Positions 27,051-35,186 are shown, counted from the stretch's first letter. The stretch is DNA of 64,000 nucleotides from Calothrix brevissima NIES-22 (GCF_002367995.1 NZ_AP018207.1:1786333-1850332), one strand, 5' to 3'. Notes: generated by a model not told the origin, from the sequence alone. Program-made: numbers and translations.

Positions 27051-27758
27051 CTAGGCTGTAACCTTATTTTTGGCTAGGTTTTGGACTTGTTTCTTCTTCA
27101 AAGCAACTCCCATTCCTAAAGCTGTTACCGATCCTAGAATGGTTAAAGGTTCGGGTACATCATGTGCACTAATAGTCATTGAAAAACTACCGGCAGGAGC
27201 ATTCTTTTTAATCTTCTGTTGCTGAAGGGTAAAAAGTCCTGAACCAATAACATTGTTATTTTGGTCGATAAAATTTCCCGAAAAGGAGTTTGAGCCAGCA
27301 TATACACTCTTTTTTGCTGGATCGTTGAAAGAGCCTTTGATAATTTTGAACGGATCTTTGACTTCAAATTTTAGCCCATCACTAAATGTGATGAAAGGGT
27401 TAAAGCTACTTGCTAGTGATGTGTATTCGTGTATTGTTTCGCCAAAAGATCCAGTCTTTGTGCTACCTGAAATAAATGAAAGCAATATTTTAGGTATAGT
27501 AACTGATTGACCGATGTAACTGGTAAAACTACCTGTTGTTGTTTTATCGTTAACCTTGGCTTCGGAAAACGTAATTGTCTCACCAGCTTTTGGAGTATCC
27601 TTACCGTATTCATTACCATTTTTAAAGACAGCATTACCAGTGATGTTAACTATTCCAGTTATGGTTGCAGCTTGAGTAGGTGCAACACCAAAAGTGCTAC
27701 CTACAGCTAATGTGCTACAAGTAGCAGCAAGCCCAATGCTGATCGTTTTGAAATTCAT
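27051..27758 (-). CDS. PEP-CTERM sorting-domain exported protein
   Basis: 235 aa. Signal peptide SIGLAATCSTLAVGSTFGVAPTQA, then a Gly/Ser/Thr-rich beta-type body, and at the C-terminus VPEPLTILGSVTALGMGVAL followed by KKKQ: the PEP motif, hydrophobic span and basic end of PEP-CTERM proteins. Such proteins are processed by an exosortase (EpsH/XrtA-type) and are linked to extracellular polysaccharide. No exosortase gene is in the window. The start ATG 27758 has a strong AAAGGAGA ribosome-binding site 5 bases upstream. Function unknown. Confidence 0.92.
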   Translation of the reverse strand: MNFKTISIGLAATCSTLAVGSTFGVAPTQAATITGIVNITGNAVFKNGNEYGKDTPKAGETITFSEAKVNDKTTTGSFTSYIGQSVTIPKILLSFISGSTKTGSFGETIHEYTSLASSFNPFITFSDGLKFEVKDPFKIIKGSFNDPAKKSVYAGSNSFSGNFIDQNNNVIGSGLFTLQQQKIKKNAPAGSFSMTISAHDVPEPLTILGSVTALGMGVALKKKQVQNLAKNKVTA

Positions 27759-28238
27759 TATTGTCTCCTTTGAACATGATTTTTTAGTCTACTCTGCAAA
27801 CATTTCTCAATCCCCAAATATGAAGTTTTTGTTGATTTGGTCAACATTCACTTCTTGAGTTGTATAAGCTTTGACTAGCAGTAACAGGCATGAATTAACC
27901 TGATTGTTGCAGATATATCTCTATTATTAAGTATTGACCCTGAAAAAACGTAAAGTTTTTATGAAAACAACACGTTTAATTATTAACTTTATTTAAAGTA
28001 GTAATTGTCCTCATATAACAGGAAATTGCATTAGGCTACCTACTTTATTAAGAAAGCTGGAAATGAGTAGTTAATCTCAAAAAATGAGGAAAATCAGCTA
28101 ATAGGTAGATGGCAATAATTAAACAGAGGTATTAATCGAATAACTGACAAAGAATTGAGAGCTAAAAATCACAATAACCGTTAAATACAGTCATAAATTG
28201 ATTTGTTACCTTAGTAGCTGTATGATTGCTGGACAGTA

Positions 28239-28361
28239 AGGGACTTCCAATTAAAAAAATAACCAATCGCTATGCAGGCAGAGGGGCAGGGGGCAGGGAG
28301 CAGGGGGAGTAAAGAAAAATCTGCTTAAATAAATTGAGTAATTTATTCTCTGGAAGTCCCT
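28239..28361. repeat. MITE-like element with 11-bp terminal inverted repeats (family B)
   Basis: The 123-bp unit begins AGGGACTTCCA (28239-28249) and ends TGGAAGTCCCT (28351-28361), exact inverted repeats. The left half (GGGACTTCCAATTAAAAAAA, then ATAACCAATCGCTATGCAGG) recurs with few changes at about 40997-41040, where the right end is missing. No open frame. Confidence 0.7.
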
Positions 28362-28436
28362 AATCATAAGTCAATAAATAGCCATATTTTTGCCTTGAGT
28401 TTTCAAAGCAATATAGAAAAAATCATAAATAAAATA

Positions 28437-28475
28437 TCCAACCAATCAGGGCTTGTTTGCCACCTGTTGGTTGGA
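28437..28475 (-). terminator. Probable terminator downstream of aroF
   Basis: Inverted arms TCCAACCAA-T-CAGG and CCTG-TTGGTTGGA (13 bp with one bulge), 93 bases after the aroF stop in the minus direction and followed there by a T-rich stretch (TATTTTATTTATGATTTTTT). Confidence 0.5.
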
Positions 28476-28568
28476 GAATTTAAATAGGCGATCGCCAAAT
28501 TTTTATCACCCTATATTAACGTAGTCTATGTCTAAATTCCTCAAGAAAACATCACCCTAAAGGGTAAT

Positions 28569-29441
28569 TTAAGCCGCACAAAAAATCGGGGCAGATTTTA
28601 AATTTACCCCGCTTAATTCCGAAATATTTCGCCCAACAGCTGTAGCTAGAGGTTTTAAACTAGCAACCAAATTCACCATATCTTCTAAAGATAGAGCTTG
28701 ACGCGCGTCGGAAACAGATTGTTCCGGTTCTGGATGACATTCAATAATTAATCCATCTGCACCACAAGCAACAGCTGCTTTAGCCATAGGTGCAACTAAT
28801 TCCCGCTTACCAACGGCATGGGATGGATCTACGATAACAGGTAGATGAGTAATTTGCTTGAGAGCTGCTACTGCTCCTAAATCTAAAACATTGCGAGTGT
28901 AATTATCAAAGCTGCGAATACCTCTTTCGCACAGTACTACATGGGGATTGCCGTGACTTAAAATATATTCTGCTGCCATGACGAATTCTTCAATCGTCGC
29001 TGCTAGCCCGCGCTTAAGTAATATTGGTTTATTAACTTGTCCTAAAGCTTTAAGTAAATCGAAGTTTTGCATATTCCGGCTACCAACTTGCAACATATCA
29101 GCTTGGGCGGCCACTATATCAATTTGGGCAATTGACATAACTTCAGTAACTACTGGTACATTGTAGCGCGATCGCACAGCTGCCAAAATTTCTAGCCCGT
29201 CCTCTCCCATACCTTGGAAAGCGTAAGGAGATGTGCGCGGTTTGTAAACACCGCCACGCAAGGCTTGTACAGGTGCAGCTGCTAACTTTTGGGCTACAGT
29301 CTCCATTTGCTCTAAACTTTCTACCGTACAAGGGCCACCAATAATAACAATTTCTTCACCGCCAAAGCTGACTGTTTCGGAAATTTTAACAATTGTTTTG
29401 TGGCTAGAGTGGGATTGAGCAGCGAGTTGAGCATGAATCAT
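28569..29441 (-). CDS. aroF: 3-deoxy-7-phosphoheptulonate synthase (DAHP synthase)
   Basis: Catalyses phosphoenolpyruvate + erythrose 4-phosphate to DAHP, the first step of the shikimate pathway to Phe, Tyr and Trp. 290 aa of the compact class I-beta (KDO8PS-like) type. Seen: [12 protein letters not shown] near residue 36, metal/substrate motifs [49 protein letters not shown] and [11 protein letters not shown](V)SD. There is no N-terminal ACT regulatory domain, so feedback inhibition may be weak and control may sit mainly at the leader. Ribosome-binding site AAGGAG lies 10 bases upstream of ATG 29441. The 5' leader (29442 to about 29710) carries the attenuator described separately. Monocistronic here. 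Confidence 0.95.
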   Translation of the reverse strand: MIHAQLAAQSHSSHKTIVKISETVSFGGEEIVIIGGPCTVESLEQMETVAQKLAAAPVQALRGGVYKPRTSPYAFQGMGEDGLEILAAVRSRYNVPVVTEVMSIAQIDIVAAQADMLQVGSRNMQNFDLLKALGQVNKPILLKRGLAATIEEFVMAAEYILSHGNPHVVLCERGIRSFDNYTRNVLDLGAVAALKQITHLPVIVDPSHAVGKRELVAPMAKAAVACGADGLIIECHPEPEQSVSDARQALSLEDMVNLVASLKPLATAVGRNISELSGVNLKSAPIFCAA

Positions 29442-29485
29442 GGGAAATTCTCCTTGTAATTAGTTATAAGTGTGAATTGGCGATT

Positions 29486-29519
29486 AAAAAACCCGGAATC
29501 TCGTTTTGAGAGTTCCGGG
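29486..29519 (-). terminator. Attenuator terminator in the aroF leader
   Basis: On the minus strand CCCGGAA...TTCCGGG (29513-29519 with 29492-29498), with an inner TCTC/GAGA helix and AAAAC loop, is followed at once by TTTTTT (29491-29486). It is a textbook intrinsic terminator placed 45 bases before the aroF start and downstream of the leader peptide. Its 5' arm CCCGGAACT (29511-29519) can instead pair with AGTTCCGGG at the end of the leader-peptide gene (29552-29560). Confidence 0.9.
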
Positions 29520-29548
29520 CGCGTTCTGAATCATCGACATGACGCTAT

Positions 29549-29617
29549 CTACCCGGAACTTGCTCTAGGCCAAAAGTAAAAACCATAAAACCAGCTACCG
29601 AAATAGATCGCGATCAT
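29549..29617 (-). CDS. Aromatic-rich leader peptide controlling aroF
   Basis: A 22-codon frame (ATG 29617, stop TAG 29549-29551) with ribosome-binding site AGGAGC 5 bases upstream. Residues 5-16 are YFGSWFYGFYFW; in all, 9 of 22 residues are Phe, Tyr or Trp (4 Phe, 3 Tyr, 2 Trp), with seven of the eight residues 9-16 aromatic. The last codons overlap the antiterminator arm (29552-29560). In classical attenuation a ribosome stalled on aromatic codons leaves that arm free to pair with the terminator 5' arm (transcription on), while a ribosome reaching the stop codon covers it (transcription off). All parts are visible here in the right order. Too short for routine gene finders. Confidence 0.88.
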   Translation of the reverse strand: MIAIYFGSWFYGFYFWPRASSG

Positions 29618-29630
29618 AAAAAGCTCCTAA

Positions 29631-29662
29631 AAAACAAAAACCGCAGAGTTTGCTCTGCGGTT
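29631..29662 (-). terminator. Upstream second terminator in the aroF leader
   Basis: On the minus strand AACCGCAGAG-CAAA-CTCTGCGGTT (10-bp perfect stem, 29639-29662) followed by TTTGTTTTTT (the T-rich run spans 29631-29638). It ends directly before the ribosome-binding site of the leader peptide. No minus-strand gene lies upstream for it to terminate (the next gene, at 30131, is on the plus strand), so it most likely belongs to the aroF transcript as an additional conditional terminator. Confidence 0.75.
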
Positions 29663-29710
29663 CACCGGGCGGTTTCCATTAGGAAACTGTATTCACCGCC
29701 GGTGAACCGC
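29657..29710 (-). promoter_or_regulatory. Candidate antiterminator / structured 5' leader of aroF
   Basis: A perfect 12-bp inverted repeat (29657-29668 GCGGTTCACCGG with 29699-29710 CCGGTGAACCGC) encloses an inner helix GGCGGT/ACCGCC and a GTTTCC-loop-GGAAAC hairpin (29672-29687). Its promoter-distal arm overlaps the 5' arm of the terminator at 29631-29662 (shared 29657-29662), so the two folds exclude each other. This is the layout of a riboswitch or protein-sensed antiterminator. It does not match a riboswitch class that I recognise; the signal is unknown. The promoter was not identified with confidence. Confidence 0.55.
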
Positions 29711-29904
29711 CTTTTGCCAAAAATAAAAGTAAGATTTGCTGTTGAACATTTTTTGGGTACGCAACTAGATAATATTTGATGTAAATCAATGTAAACCTTA
29801 TATAGAGTCCACCATAACAGACACAGTTAGCGGCGTCAATACCTCCACAACTCTCAAAAAAGGGTTAAACTCAGTACTATTGCGCCAACCAAGACGGTTT
29901 CCTC

Positions 29905-29949
29905 GCTTGAAAATAGCGTTGACTGTTGACTGTTAAGAGAGATTTTCAT
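29905..29949. repeat. Small hairpin element with TTGACTG repeats in the loop
   Basis: GCTTGAAAATAGCG, then TTGACTG heptamers, then AGAGAGATTTTCATGC. The flanks GAAAAT/ATTTTC are inverted. The same arrangement with more heptamers occurs at 38980-39048. Confidence 0.55.
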
Positions 29950-30130
29950 GCTGGGTTGTGGGATTTTCCCGTGATTGACTGCCTTGTAAACCGTAGGATT
30001 TATATTAACTTACCAGTATTTTTGGGTCATGGGTTATGGGAAGCGATTAACTCTCAAACATCTAAAAATTCAGCATTTTTCTCAAATACTGCACAGACCC
30101 TATCACCTCACTAGTGACACTTAAGTATAT

Positions 30131-30622
30131 ATGATGCCTCGCTCCAAACTTTTAGCCACATCTTTCGACTATCAAGGAGTTTACCCTTGCCCAGTTTGTC
30201 GTGTTGGTAAGATTACTCACATGCCCTTGATGGAAGCAGTTGCTTGTGATTTCTGTCAAGAAATTTTTACTGTCAACCTCGAACAACAGCAAATCAAAAT
30301 GGCTTCTCGTCAACCTCCTTTGATTTGGCGTTGGAATGGTTTTAGCTGGACAGAAGCTCAGTTAGAAGGCGTGGAACTTGGCTGGGGCTATGGTTTGGCG
30401 GCTATTGCTTTCATACTATTACCCACAACTTTGATTGGCATTATAGCTTACAATTTTCCGCCAACTCCCCATCAATTTATTACCTGGGTTCCATATATCT
30501 GGACTATATTGACTTTTTTGTTACATTTAGCAATTATTCTTTGGATTGTAATTGAGGTTTATCAAATTCCCGTAACAGCATATTTAAGAGCAATAAATCG
30601 CTGGAGAAGTAGACAAATGTAG
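30131..30622 (+). CDS. Zinc-ribbon membrane protein of unknown function
   Basis: 163 aa. N-terminal ribbon with CPVC at about 20-23 and CDFC about 20 residues later (YPCPVCRVGKITHMPLMEAV then ACDFCQEIFTV), then a Trp-rich linker (PPLIWRWNGFSWTEAQ) and two hydrophobic spans at about 88-107 (GYGLAAIAFILLPTTLIGII) and 120-145 (YIWTILTFLLHLAIILWIVIEV). The last ~20 residues are basic and cytosolic. This combination is a conserved-hypothetical style of cyanobacterial protein. ATG 30131 and the adjacent ATG 30134 are equivalent starts. Role unknown. Confidence 0.78.
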   Translation: MMPRSKLLATSFDYQGVYPCPVCRVGKITHMPLMEAVACDFCQEIFTVNLEQQQIKMASRQPPLIWRWNGFSWTEAQLEGVELGWGYGLAAIAFILLPTTLIGIIAYNFPPTPHQFITWVPYIWTILTFLLHLAIILWIVIEVYQIPVTAYLRAINRWRSRQM

Positions 30623-31537
30623 ATACTAGGTAGAAGTAGAACTTTGAATATTAACTATTAACTAAAGCCTGGCATAAAATCGTGGCTGATTGAGGGTGGA
30701 AATTGAAACGCATAGGCGCTTCGCCTTCCCGCAGGGTAGGATCGCTAAGGTAAGCGCAGCGAAAAGTATGAGCGCCGGCTTCCGGCGATGGCTTCGCCAA
30801 CGTCTTCGACGAACATAACTTTTCAAGACAGAGTTATGCAGAGAATTAGCTACGAATTCAGGAAATGTTGTACTAAGACAGGGTGCTATATATTTATGAT
30901 GGAGTTTGTCAATGGTTAATAGTTAAGAATTTCTAAATGTATACCAGGGATAATATTTCACCAAATCCTTCTCTAGTGACAGTTGGTAAACTTAACTTTA
31001 TATTTATTATTTTTGTGGTGTAAGTCTATATATTTATCACTTTTAGGACTGAGGTACAATCTGGTAATGATTGGCGTTCTTGGGGTCTACCCTGCGGGAA
31101 GCCACTGCATGTCTAATGGAGTTCAATCAATTAAGGTTTTTGCTAATTTCCGCGTCAGTCCTGAGTTTATGCAGCCGCAGAATTATTCTCTATGCTAATG
31201 GTGGTGCGCCCGTAAAAGGTTATTGATGGACTGAGTTAGTCGCTACTGGCTTGTATAATAACTATGTGAAAGTTTTTTGCTGTAGGCAGGCACTCCTGAT
31301 AAAATTGCCGTACTGCATCAGTTAGCATGTTAATATAGCTTTTTTTTAGCTGAAACCTGCTGCTGCTCAAATATGATGTTGAGCAACTCCAGGAGCTAAA
31401 ACTATTTTCCCTGATAGTAAAAATCTCAACTTACATACGATTGTAAATATCCTATTTAAATAGATATTTAATCATGAATTAAGCCGATAGAGGGATGCAT
31501 TACTCATACTTAACTTGATTGTCAACTAAAACATCTT
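30623..31537. other. Long intergenic region (915 bp) with repeat fragments
   Basis: Contains a 15-bp inverted pair, CTTCCCGCAGGGTAG at 30725-30739 and its reverse complement at 31087-31101, and a G/C-richer palindromic patch at 30770-30800 (GCGCCGGCTTCCGGCG). These are dispersed cyanobacterial repeats. A 71-codon plus-strand frame (30983-31198) overlaps one repeat arm and is not called. The presumed promoter of the DnaJ-pentapeptide gene lies near the right end. Confidence 0.5.
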
Positions 31538-32236
31538 ATGAGCGAGTTGGAACGGTATTATAGAATCTTGGAATTAGAGCCTGGAGCAACAATTGAGGAA
31601 GTGAACCAGGCTTATAAAGATTTGGTTTTTGTTTGGCATCCCGATCGCATTCCCCAAGATAATGTCCGTTTACAACAAAAGGCGCAGGAAAAAATTAAAG
31701 CAATCAATGAAGCGCGAGATAAATTGCGTTCGCTAAAAGTTAAGCATCAATCGCCAACTTATTCACAGCCTTATTCACCACCTTACGCACAGTCTTATTC
31801 ACCACCATATTCATCACCACCTCCGCAACCGAAACAGCCACCACAACCAAACTATCAAACAGCACAGAAAAATCCCGATTTGAGTGGACAAGATTTTAGT
31901 CGGGCAAATTTGAGTAACAAAGATTTATCGGGGAGAAATTTGAGTTTTGCTAATCTGAGTGGGGCAAATCTCAGCGATACTTTTATGCACAAGGTTAATT
32001 TGCGAGGAGCTAATTTATCGGAAGCAAATTTATTTAGAGCTAATCTACTTTTAGCGGATATGCGGGAAGCAAATTTACGCTCGGCGAATTTAATTGGCGC
32101 AGATCTCAGTGGCGCTGACTTGCGGGGTGCTGATTTGACAGGGGCGCGGATTCGTTCTGGCGATCGCCTGTTGGTAAAATTGATCGGTGCTAACTTAGCT
32201 GGCGCGATTATGCCAGATGGTGCAATTCACAGTTAA
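31538..32236 (+). CDS. DnaJ-domain / pentapeptide-repeat protein
   Basis: 232 aa. Residues 1-65 are a J-domain (YYRILELEPGATIEEVNQAY, with the Hsp70-stimulating HPD in VWHPDRIP). Residues ~70-108 are a Pro/Tyr/Ser linker with repeated YSPPY. From ~112 to 210 there are about 18 pentapeptide repeats of the A(N/D)LSG type, which fold as a right-handed quadrilateral beta-helix. A J-domain would recruit DnaK; the beta-helix may be a scaffold or recognition surface. The combination is known in cyanobacteria. ATG 31538; promoter not assigned. Confidence 0.92.
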   Translation: MSELERYYRILELEPGATIEEVNQAYKDLVFVWHPDRIPQDNVRLQQKAQEKIKAINEARDKLRSLKVKHQSPTYSQPYSPPYAQSYSPPYSSPPPQPKQPPQPNYQTAQKNPDLSGQDFSRANLSNKDLSGRNLSFANLSGANLSDTFMHKVNLRGANLSEANLFRANLLLADMREANLRSANLIGADLSGADLRGADLTGARIRSGDRLLVKLIGANLAGAIMPDGAIHS

Positions 32237-32379
32237 GCTCAAGTCAAGTTCACAATCAGCATTTAATTCCTGACTCCGGATTAACTAAAATTAAGGTGAT
32301 GTCTGCATTCCTAACCTGGGATAGGCGTTTAAACTTCAGTTGAGAGGAATAGGCGCTAGACTTATCCTTAATCGTTAAG

Positions 32380-33393
32380 ATGAATAAATCGATACAGTTA
32401 ATTTTTACTAAATACCGTTTACTTTGGGCTGTTTTACTATTGATGACAGCGCTGGTAGTAACTTTAGCTCTTTCTCTGTCTCAAGGTGCAGTACCTTTGA
32501 GTGGGCGAGAATTATGGCAAGCAATTCTTCATCAAGGCGATCCGATTAAGCAGACAATTCTCTGGGATTTGCGACTTCCGCGCATTGTCGCCGCTTTAAT
32601 TGTTGGTGCGGCGTTGGGAATGTCTGGTGCGTTGTTGCAAGGAATGTTACGCAATAGTCTGGCCGATCCTTTTATTTTAGGTATTTCCGCAGGTGCAGGG
32701 CTAATTGTCATAGTTATGGTGGTGCTGCAAATCTTTCCGGCGGCGATTCCCTTAGCGGCGTGGCTAGGAGCAATTTTAACTTCAGCGCTCGTGATTTTTC
32801 TCGGTCGTGCAGGTTCGGGAATTGCGGTGGAGAGGTTAATTTTAGGCGGAGTTGCTGTTAGTTCTTTGTTTGGTGCGGTGCAAAGTACATTACTTTTATT
32901 AGCTGAAGATGGTCAAATTCAAATAGCCTTGAATTGGCTAGTGGGTAGTTTAAATGGCCGGGGTTGGAAAGAAATTACTACGGCAGGCCCCTATATTATT
33001 TTGGCTTTGTTGGGGGGATGTTTGCTAGCGCGATCGCTTAACGTGTTAGCTTTGGGTGATGATTTAGCTTTAAGTTTGGGAGTATCATTAACGCGATCGC
33101 GTTTATTAATTGGTGGTGTCGCTACTTTACTCGCCGCCGGTGCAGTCAGCATTAGCGGGTTAATTGGCTTTGTCGGCCTTGTTGTTCCCCACGGTGTACG
33201 CCTAATTATTGGCACAGATCATCGCTTCGTCTTACCGCTTTCCGCCTTAGCTGGTGCATGGTTACTCATTTTTGCCGATTTACTCTCAAGACTGGGAGCC
33301 ATAGAATTACCTGTAGGTTCCGTCACCGCTTTGCTAGGTTCACCTTTATTTATCTGGTTACTTTATCGCCGTTCAGCTGGAACCGGAGACTGA
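32380..33393 (+). CDS. FecCD-family ABC importer permease (iron-siderophore / haem / cobalamin type)
   Basis: 337 aa, about nine to ten hydrophobic spans. The FecCD/BtuC hallmark is present: LRLPRIVAALIVGAALGMSG, ALLQGMLRNSLADPFILGIS and, near the C-terminus, GLIGFVGLVVPHGVRL (ATPase-contact EAA-like loop) and PVGSVTALLGSPLF. It pairs with the ATPase 65 bases downstream. No periplasmic binding-protein gene or TonB-dependent receptor is in the window, and no cobalamin-riboswitch boxes are visible upstream, so ferric chelates are the likelier substrate. Inference only. Confidence 0.92.
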   Translation: MNKSIQLIFTKYRLLWAVLLLMTALVVTLALSLSQGAVPLSGRELWQAILHQGDPIKQTILWDLRLPRIVAALIVGAALGMSGALLQGMLRNSLADPFILGISAGAGLIVIVMVVLQIFPAAIPLAAWLGAILTSALVIFLGRAGSGIAVERLILGGVAVSSLFGAVQSTLLLLAEDGQIQIALNWLVGSLNGRGWKEITTAGPYIILALLGGCLLARSLNVLALGDDLALSLGVSLTRSRLLIGGVATLLAAGAVSISGLIGFVGLVVPHGVRLIIGTDHRFVLPLSALAGAWLLIFADLLSRLGAIELPVGSVTALLGSPLFIWLLYRRSAGTGD

Positions 33394-33458
33394 GATAGAT
33401 CATACAAAATTATTTTTGAATTTTGAATTTTGAATTTTGAATTGTTAAGACCTGCCCC

Positions 33459-34235
33459 ATGCCCATAGAATTACAAAATCTCACAGGCGGTTACAGCAGT
33501 ACGCCAATTATTCAAAACATTAACCTCTCCTTACAAACGGGAGAATGGTTAAGTTTAGTCGGTGCTAATGGTTCTGGTAAATCTACATTACTCAAATTAC
33601 TCAGTCGAATTCTCTCACCACAACAAGGAACAGTACTACTTGATGGCAAAGCAATTCATTCTCAACCACCGAATGTAGTTGCTCAAAAATTAGCTTTGTT
33701 ACCTCAACAACAAACGGTTCCGGTGGGTTTAACTGTGCGACAATTAGTCAGTTTAGGACGTACACCGCATCAACCTTGGTGGCAATGGGAATTAACTGCT
33801 AAAGATAGGCAACAAATAGAAGCAGCAATTGTCAAAACCCAATTAGAAAAATTAAGCGATCGCTTAGTAGAACAACTCTCTGGTGGTGAGCGACAACGGG
33901 CTTTTTTAGCTTTAGCTTTGGCGCAAGAACCACAAGTTTTATTGTTAGATGAGCCGACAACTTATTTAGATATTAACTATCAATTACAATTATTAGAATT
34001 ACTTAAAACTCTGAATCAGCAACAGAATTTAACTATTGTCACAGTTTTACATGAATTAAATTTAGCTGCTCGTTATAGTTCTCGCATTGCTTTATTAAAA
34101 CAAGGTTATCTTTGGGATGTAGGTACGCCGGAAGCAGTGCTTACCCCCGACGCGATCGCTCAAGTCTTTGGAGTGGAATCGGTAATTATTCAGACACCTG
34201 TGGGGTTACAAGTTTGTGCGATCGCTGCTGTCTAA
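33459..34235 (+). CDS. ABC importer ATP-binding protein (FecE/BtuD type)
   Basis: 258 aa with a complete nucleotide-binding domain: Walker A GANGSGKST, Q-loop LALLPQQQT, signature LSGGERQRAF, Walker B VLLLDEPTTYLD, H-loop VTVLHELNLA. The sequence is of the FecE/FepC/HmuV group and it follows the FecCD permease, so together they form a transmembrane importer core. The 65-base gap has short TGAATTT repeats. Confidence 0.92.
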   Translation: MPIELQNLTGGYSSTPIIQNINLSLQTGEWLSLVGANGSGKSTLLKLLSRILSPQQGTVLLDGKAIHSQPPNVVAQKLALLPQQQTVPVGLTVRQLVSLGRTPHQPWWQWELTAKDRQQIEAAIVKTQLEKLSDRLVEQLSGGERQRAFLALALAQEPQVLLLDEPTTYLDINYQLQLLELLKTLNQQQNLTIVTVLHELNLAARYSSRIALLKQGYLWDVGTPEAVLTPDAIAQVFGVESVIIQTPVGLQVCAIAAV

Positions 34236-34271
34236 ATTTCTGCATACACAAATACAAATAATCGTTGATTG

Positions 34272-34503
34272 TAGGGGCATGGCAGTGCCCATTGGTGTCA
34301 ACTTAACGTGAAACCCGCTTGGTTGCAAGGTTTCGCCCTCACCCCCAGCCCCTCTCCCTGAGGGAGAGGAGAGCAAGAGATTTAATTCCCCTTCTCCCTG
34401 AGGGAGAAGGGGTTAGGGGATGAGGGCGCGAGGGTTTTTGTACAACACGCGCTGTATATAGCTTTTAGCTTAAGTTGACACGTATGGGCAGTGCCATGCC
34501 CTA
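34272..34503. repeat. MITE-like element with 34-35 bp terminal inverted repeats (family A, copy 2)
   Basis: Left arm 34272-34306 (starts TAGGGGCATGGCAGTGCCCA) and right arm 34470-34503 are near-perfect inverted repeats (one indel, three mismatches). The interior has two nested hairpins, CCTCTCCCTGAGGGAGAGG and CCCCTTCTCCCTGAGGGAG (continuing AAGGGG). Inner boundaries resemble the element at 2768-2961. No coding potential; the GGGCAT/ATGCCC outer arms are absent from the other copy and may be a nested repeat. Confidence 0.72.
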
Positions 34504-34797
34504 TCCGCATACATAATTTACGCGAAATACGCTGTATAGTCAAAGTGCAGAATTTATCTTGTTTTCACAATGCGGCAGCAACAAAAAGGTAAATTAGCTC
34601 AACTTATAACCCAGTTTAAATAAATTTAAATTACTCAAAATAAGAACATAATCAGATAAACATTTTTATCAAAATCTCATAACTTTTGCTGATTCACCTC
34701 TTCACAAGAATCTCACAAGATGTTGTATATCCTTTTCAAATCAAGTACTATCTGACGAAATATGAATTCACCCAACTGGATAATTCTCTAGGAGGTG

Positions 34798-35025
34798 ATG
34801 CTTGGTAGGTTCTGCGTGCTATCTCTGGTAATAGCAAGTCTGATGACAGCTATCTATCCCTGGCGCTTAATCGCTGGCGTGATAGCTTTTATCAGACAAC
34901 AGCCAAAAGTTAAACCGTTTAACTTGTTAGATGAAAGTACTTATTTTGTCATACCTATTGTAAATGAGGAACAAATATTTATATGTCAATTTGGTTATGG
35001 GTTGCTCTTTTATCTTATCTTTTAG
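34798..35025 (+). CDS. Small membrane ORF (uncertain)
   Basis: 75 aa from ATG 34798 (GTG 34795 is also possible). AGGAGG is present but only two bases before the ATG, which is too close for normal initiation, so the start is doubtful. A hydrophobic segment (CVLSLVIASLMTAIYPWRLIAGVIAFI) is followed by a polar stretch and a hydrophobic tail. It overlaps the next small ORF by 43 bases. Real status uncertain. Confidence 0.35.
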   Translation: MLGRFCVLSLVIASLMTAIYPWRLIAGVIAFIRQQPKVKPFNLLDESTYFVIPIVNEEQIFICQFGYGLLFYLIF

Positions 35026-35186
35026 GAGCCATTATTCAATGGTTACAACTTAGCAATAAATTTCGGGAATTTGAGGAATACAGTCACTTTCCTTTTGTTT
35101 GGGTAGCAGATTTAATCTCAAAATCTACTTGTTTGCTCCAGGCTTTGTTTTGGCCTTATAACTTAATTGTTGATCGCGAAGGATAG
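34983..35186 (+). CDS. Small single-span membrane protein (uncertain)
   Basis: 67 aa, ATG 34983 with GAGGAA about 10 bases upstream. One transmembrane segment (SIWLWVALLSYLLGAIIQWLQ), then an amphipathic part (SNKFREFEEYSHFPFVWV). A clear intrinsic terminator at 35319-35346 in the same orientation supports transcription. No family recognised. Confidence 0.5.
   Translation: MSIWLWVALLSYLLGAIIQWLQLSNKFREFEEYSHFPFVWVADLISKSTCLLQALFWPYNLIVDREG

Larger units (their letters stand above)
27759..28568. other. Intergenic region, 810 bp, with MITE-like element and aroF 3' hairpin
   Basis: Contains the element at 28239-28361, including a G-rich low-complexity stretch at 28271-28308 (GGGGCAGGGGGCAGGG type), and the hairpin at 28437-28475. 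The remainder, including the PEP-CTERM upstream region, has no supported feature. Confidence 0.5.

Noticed and set aside
29657-29710. Known riboswitch (T-box, cobalamin, glutamine, THF)
   Set aside because: Conserved boxes of these classes are not visible; only a terminator/antiterminator geometry is supported.
29926-30114. 62-codon plus-strand frame near aroF
   Set aside because: Overlaps the repeat element at 29905-29949 and has no conserved-looking features.
30983-31198. 71-codon plus-strand frame
   Set aside because: Overlaps the inverted repeat CTACCCTGCGGGAAG; no start signal or domain.
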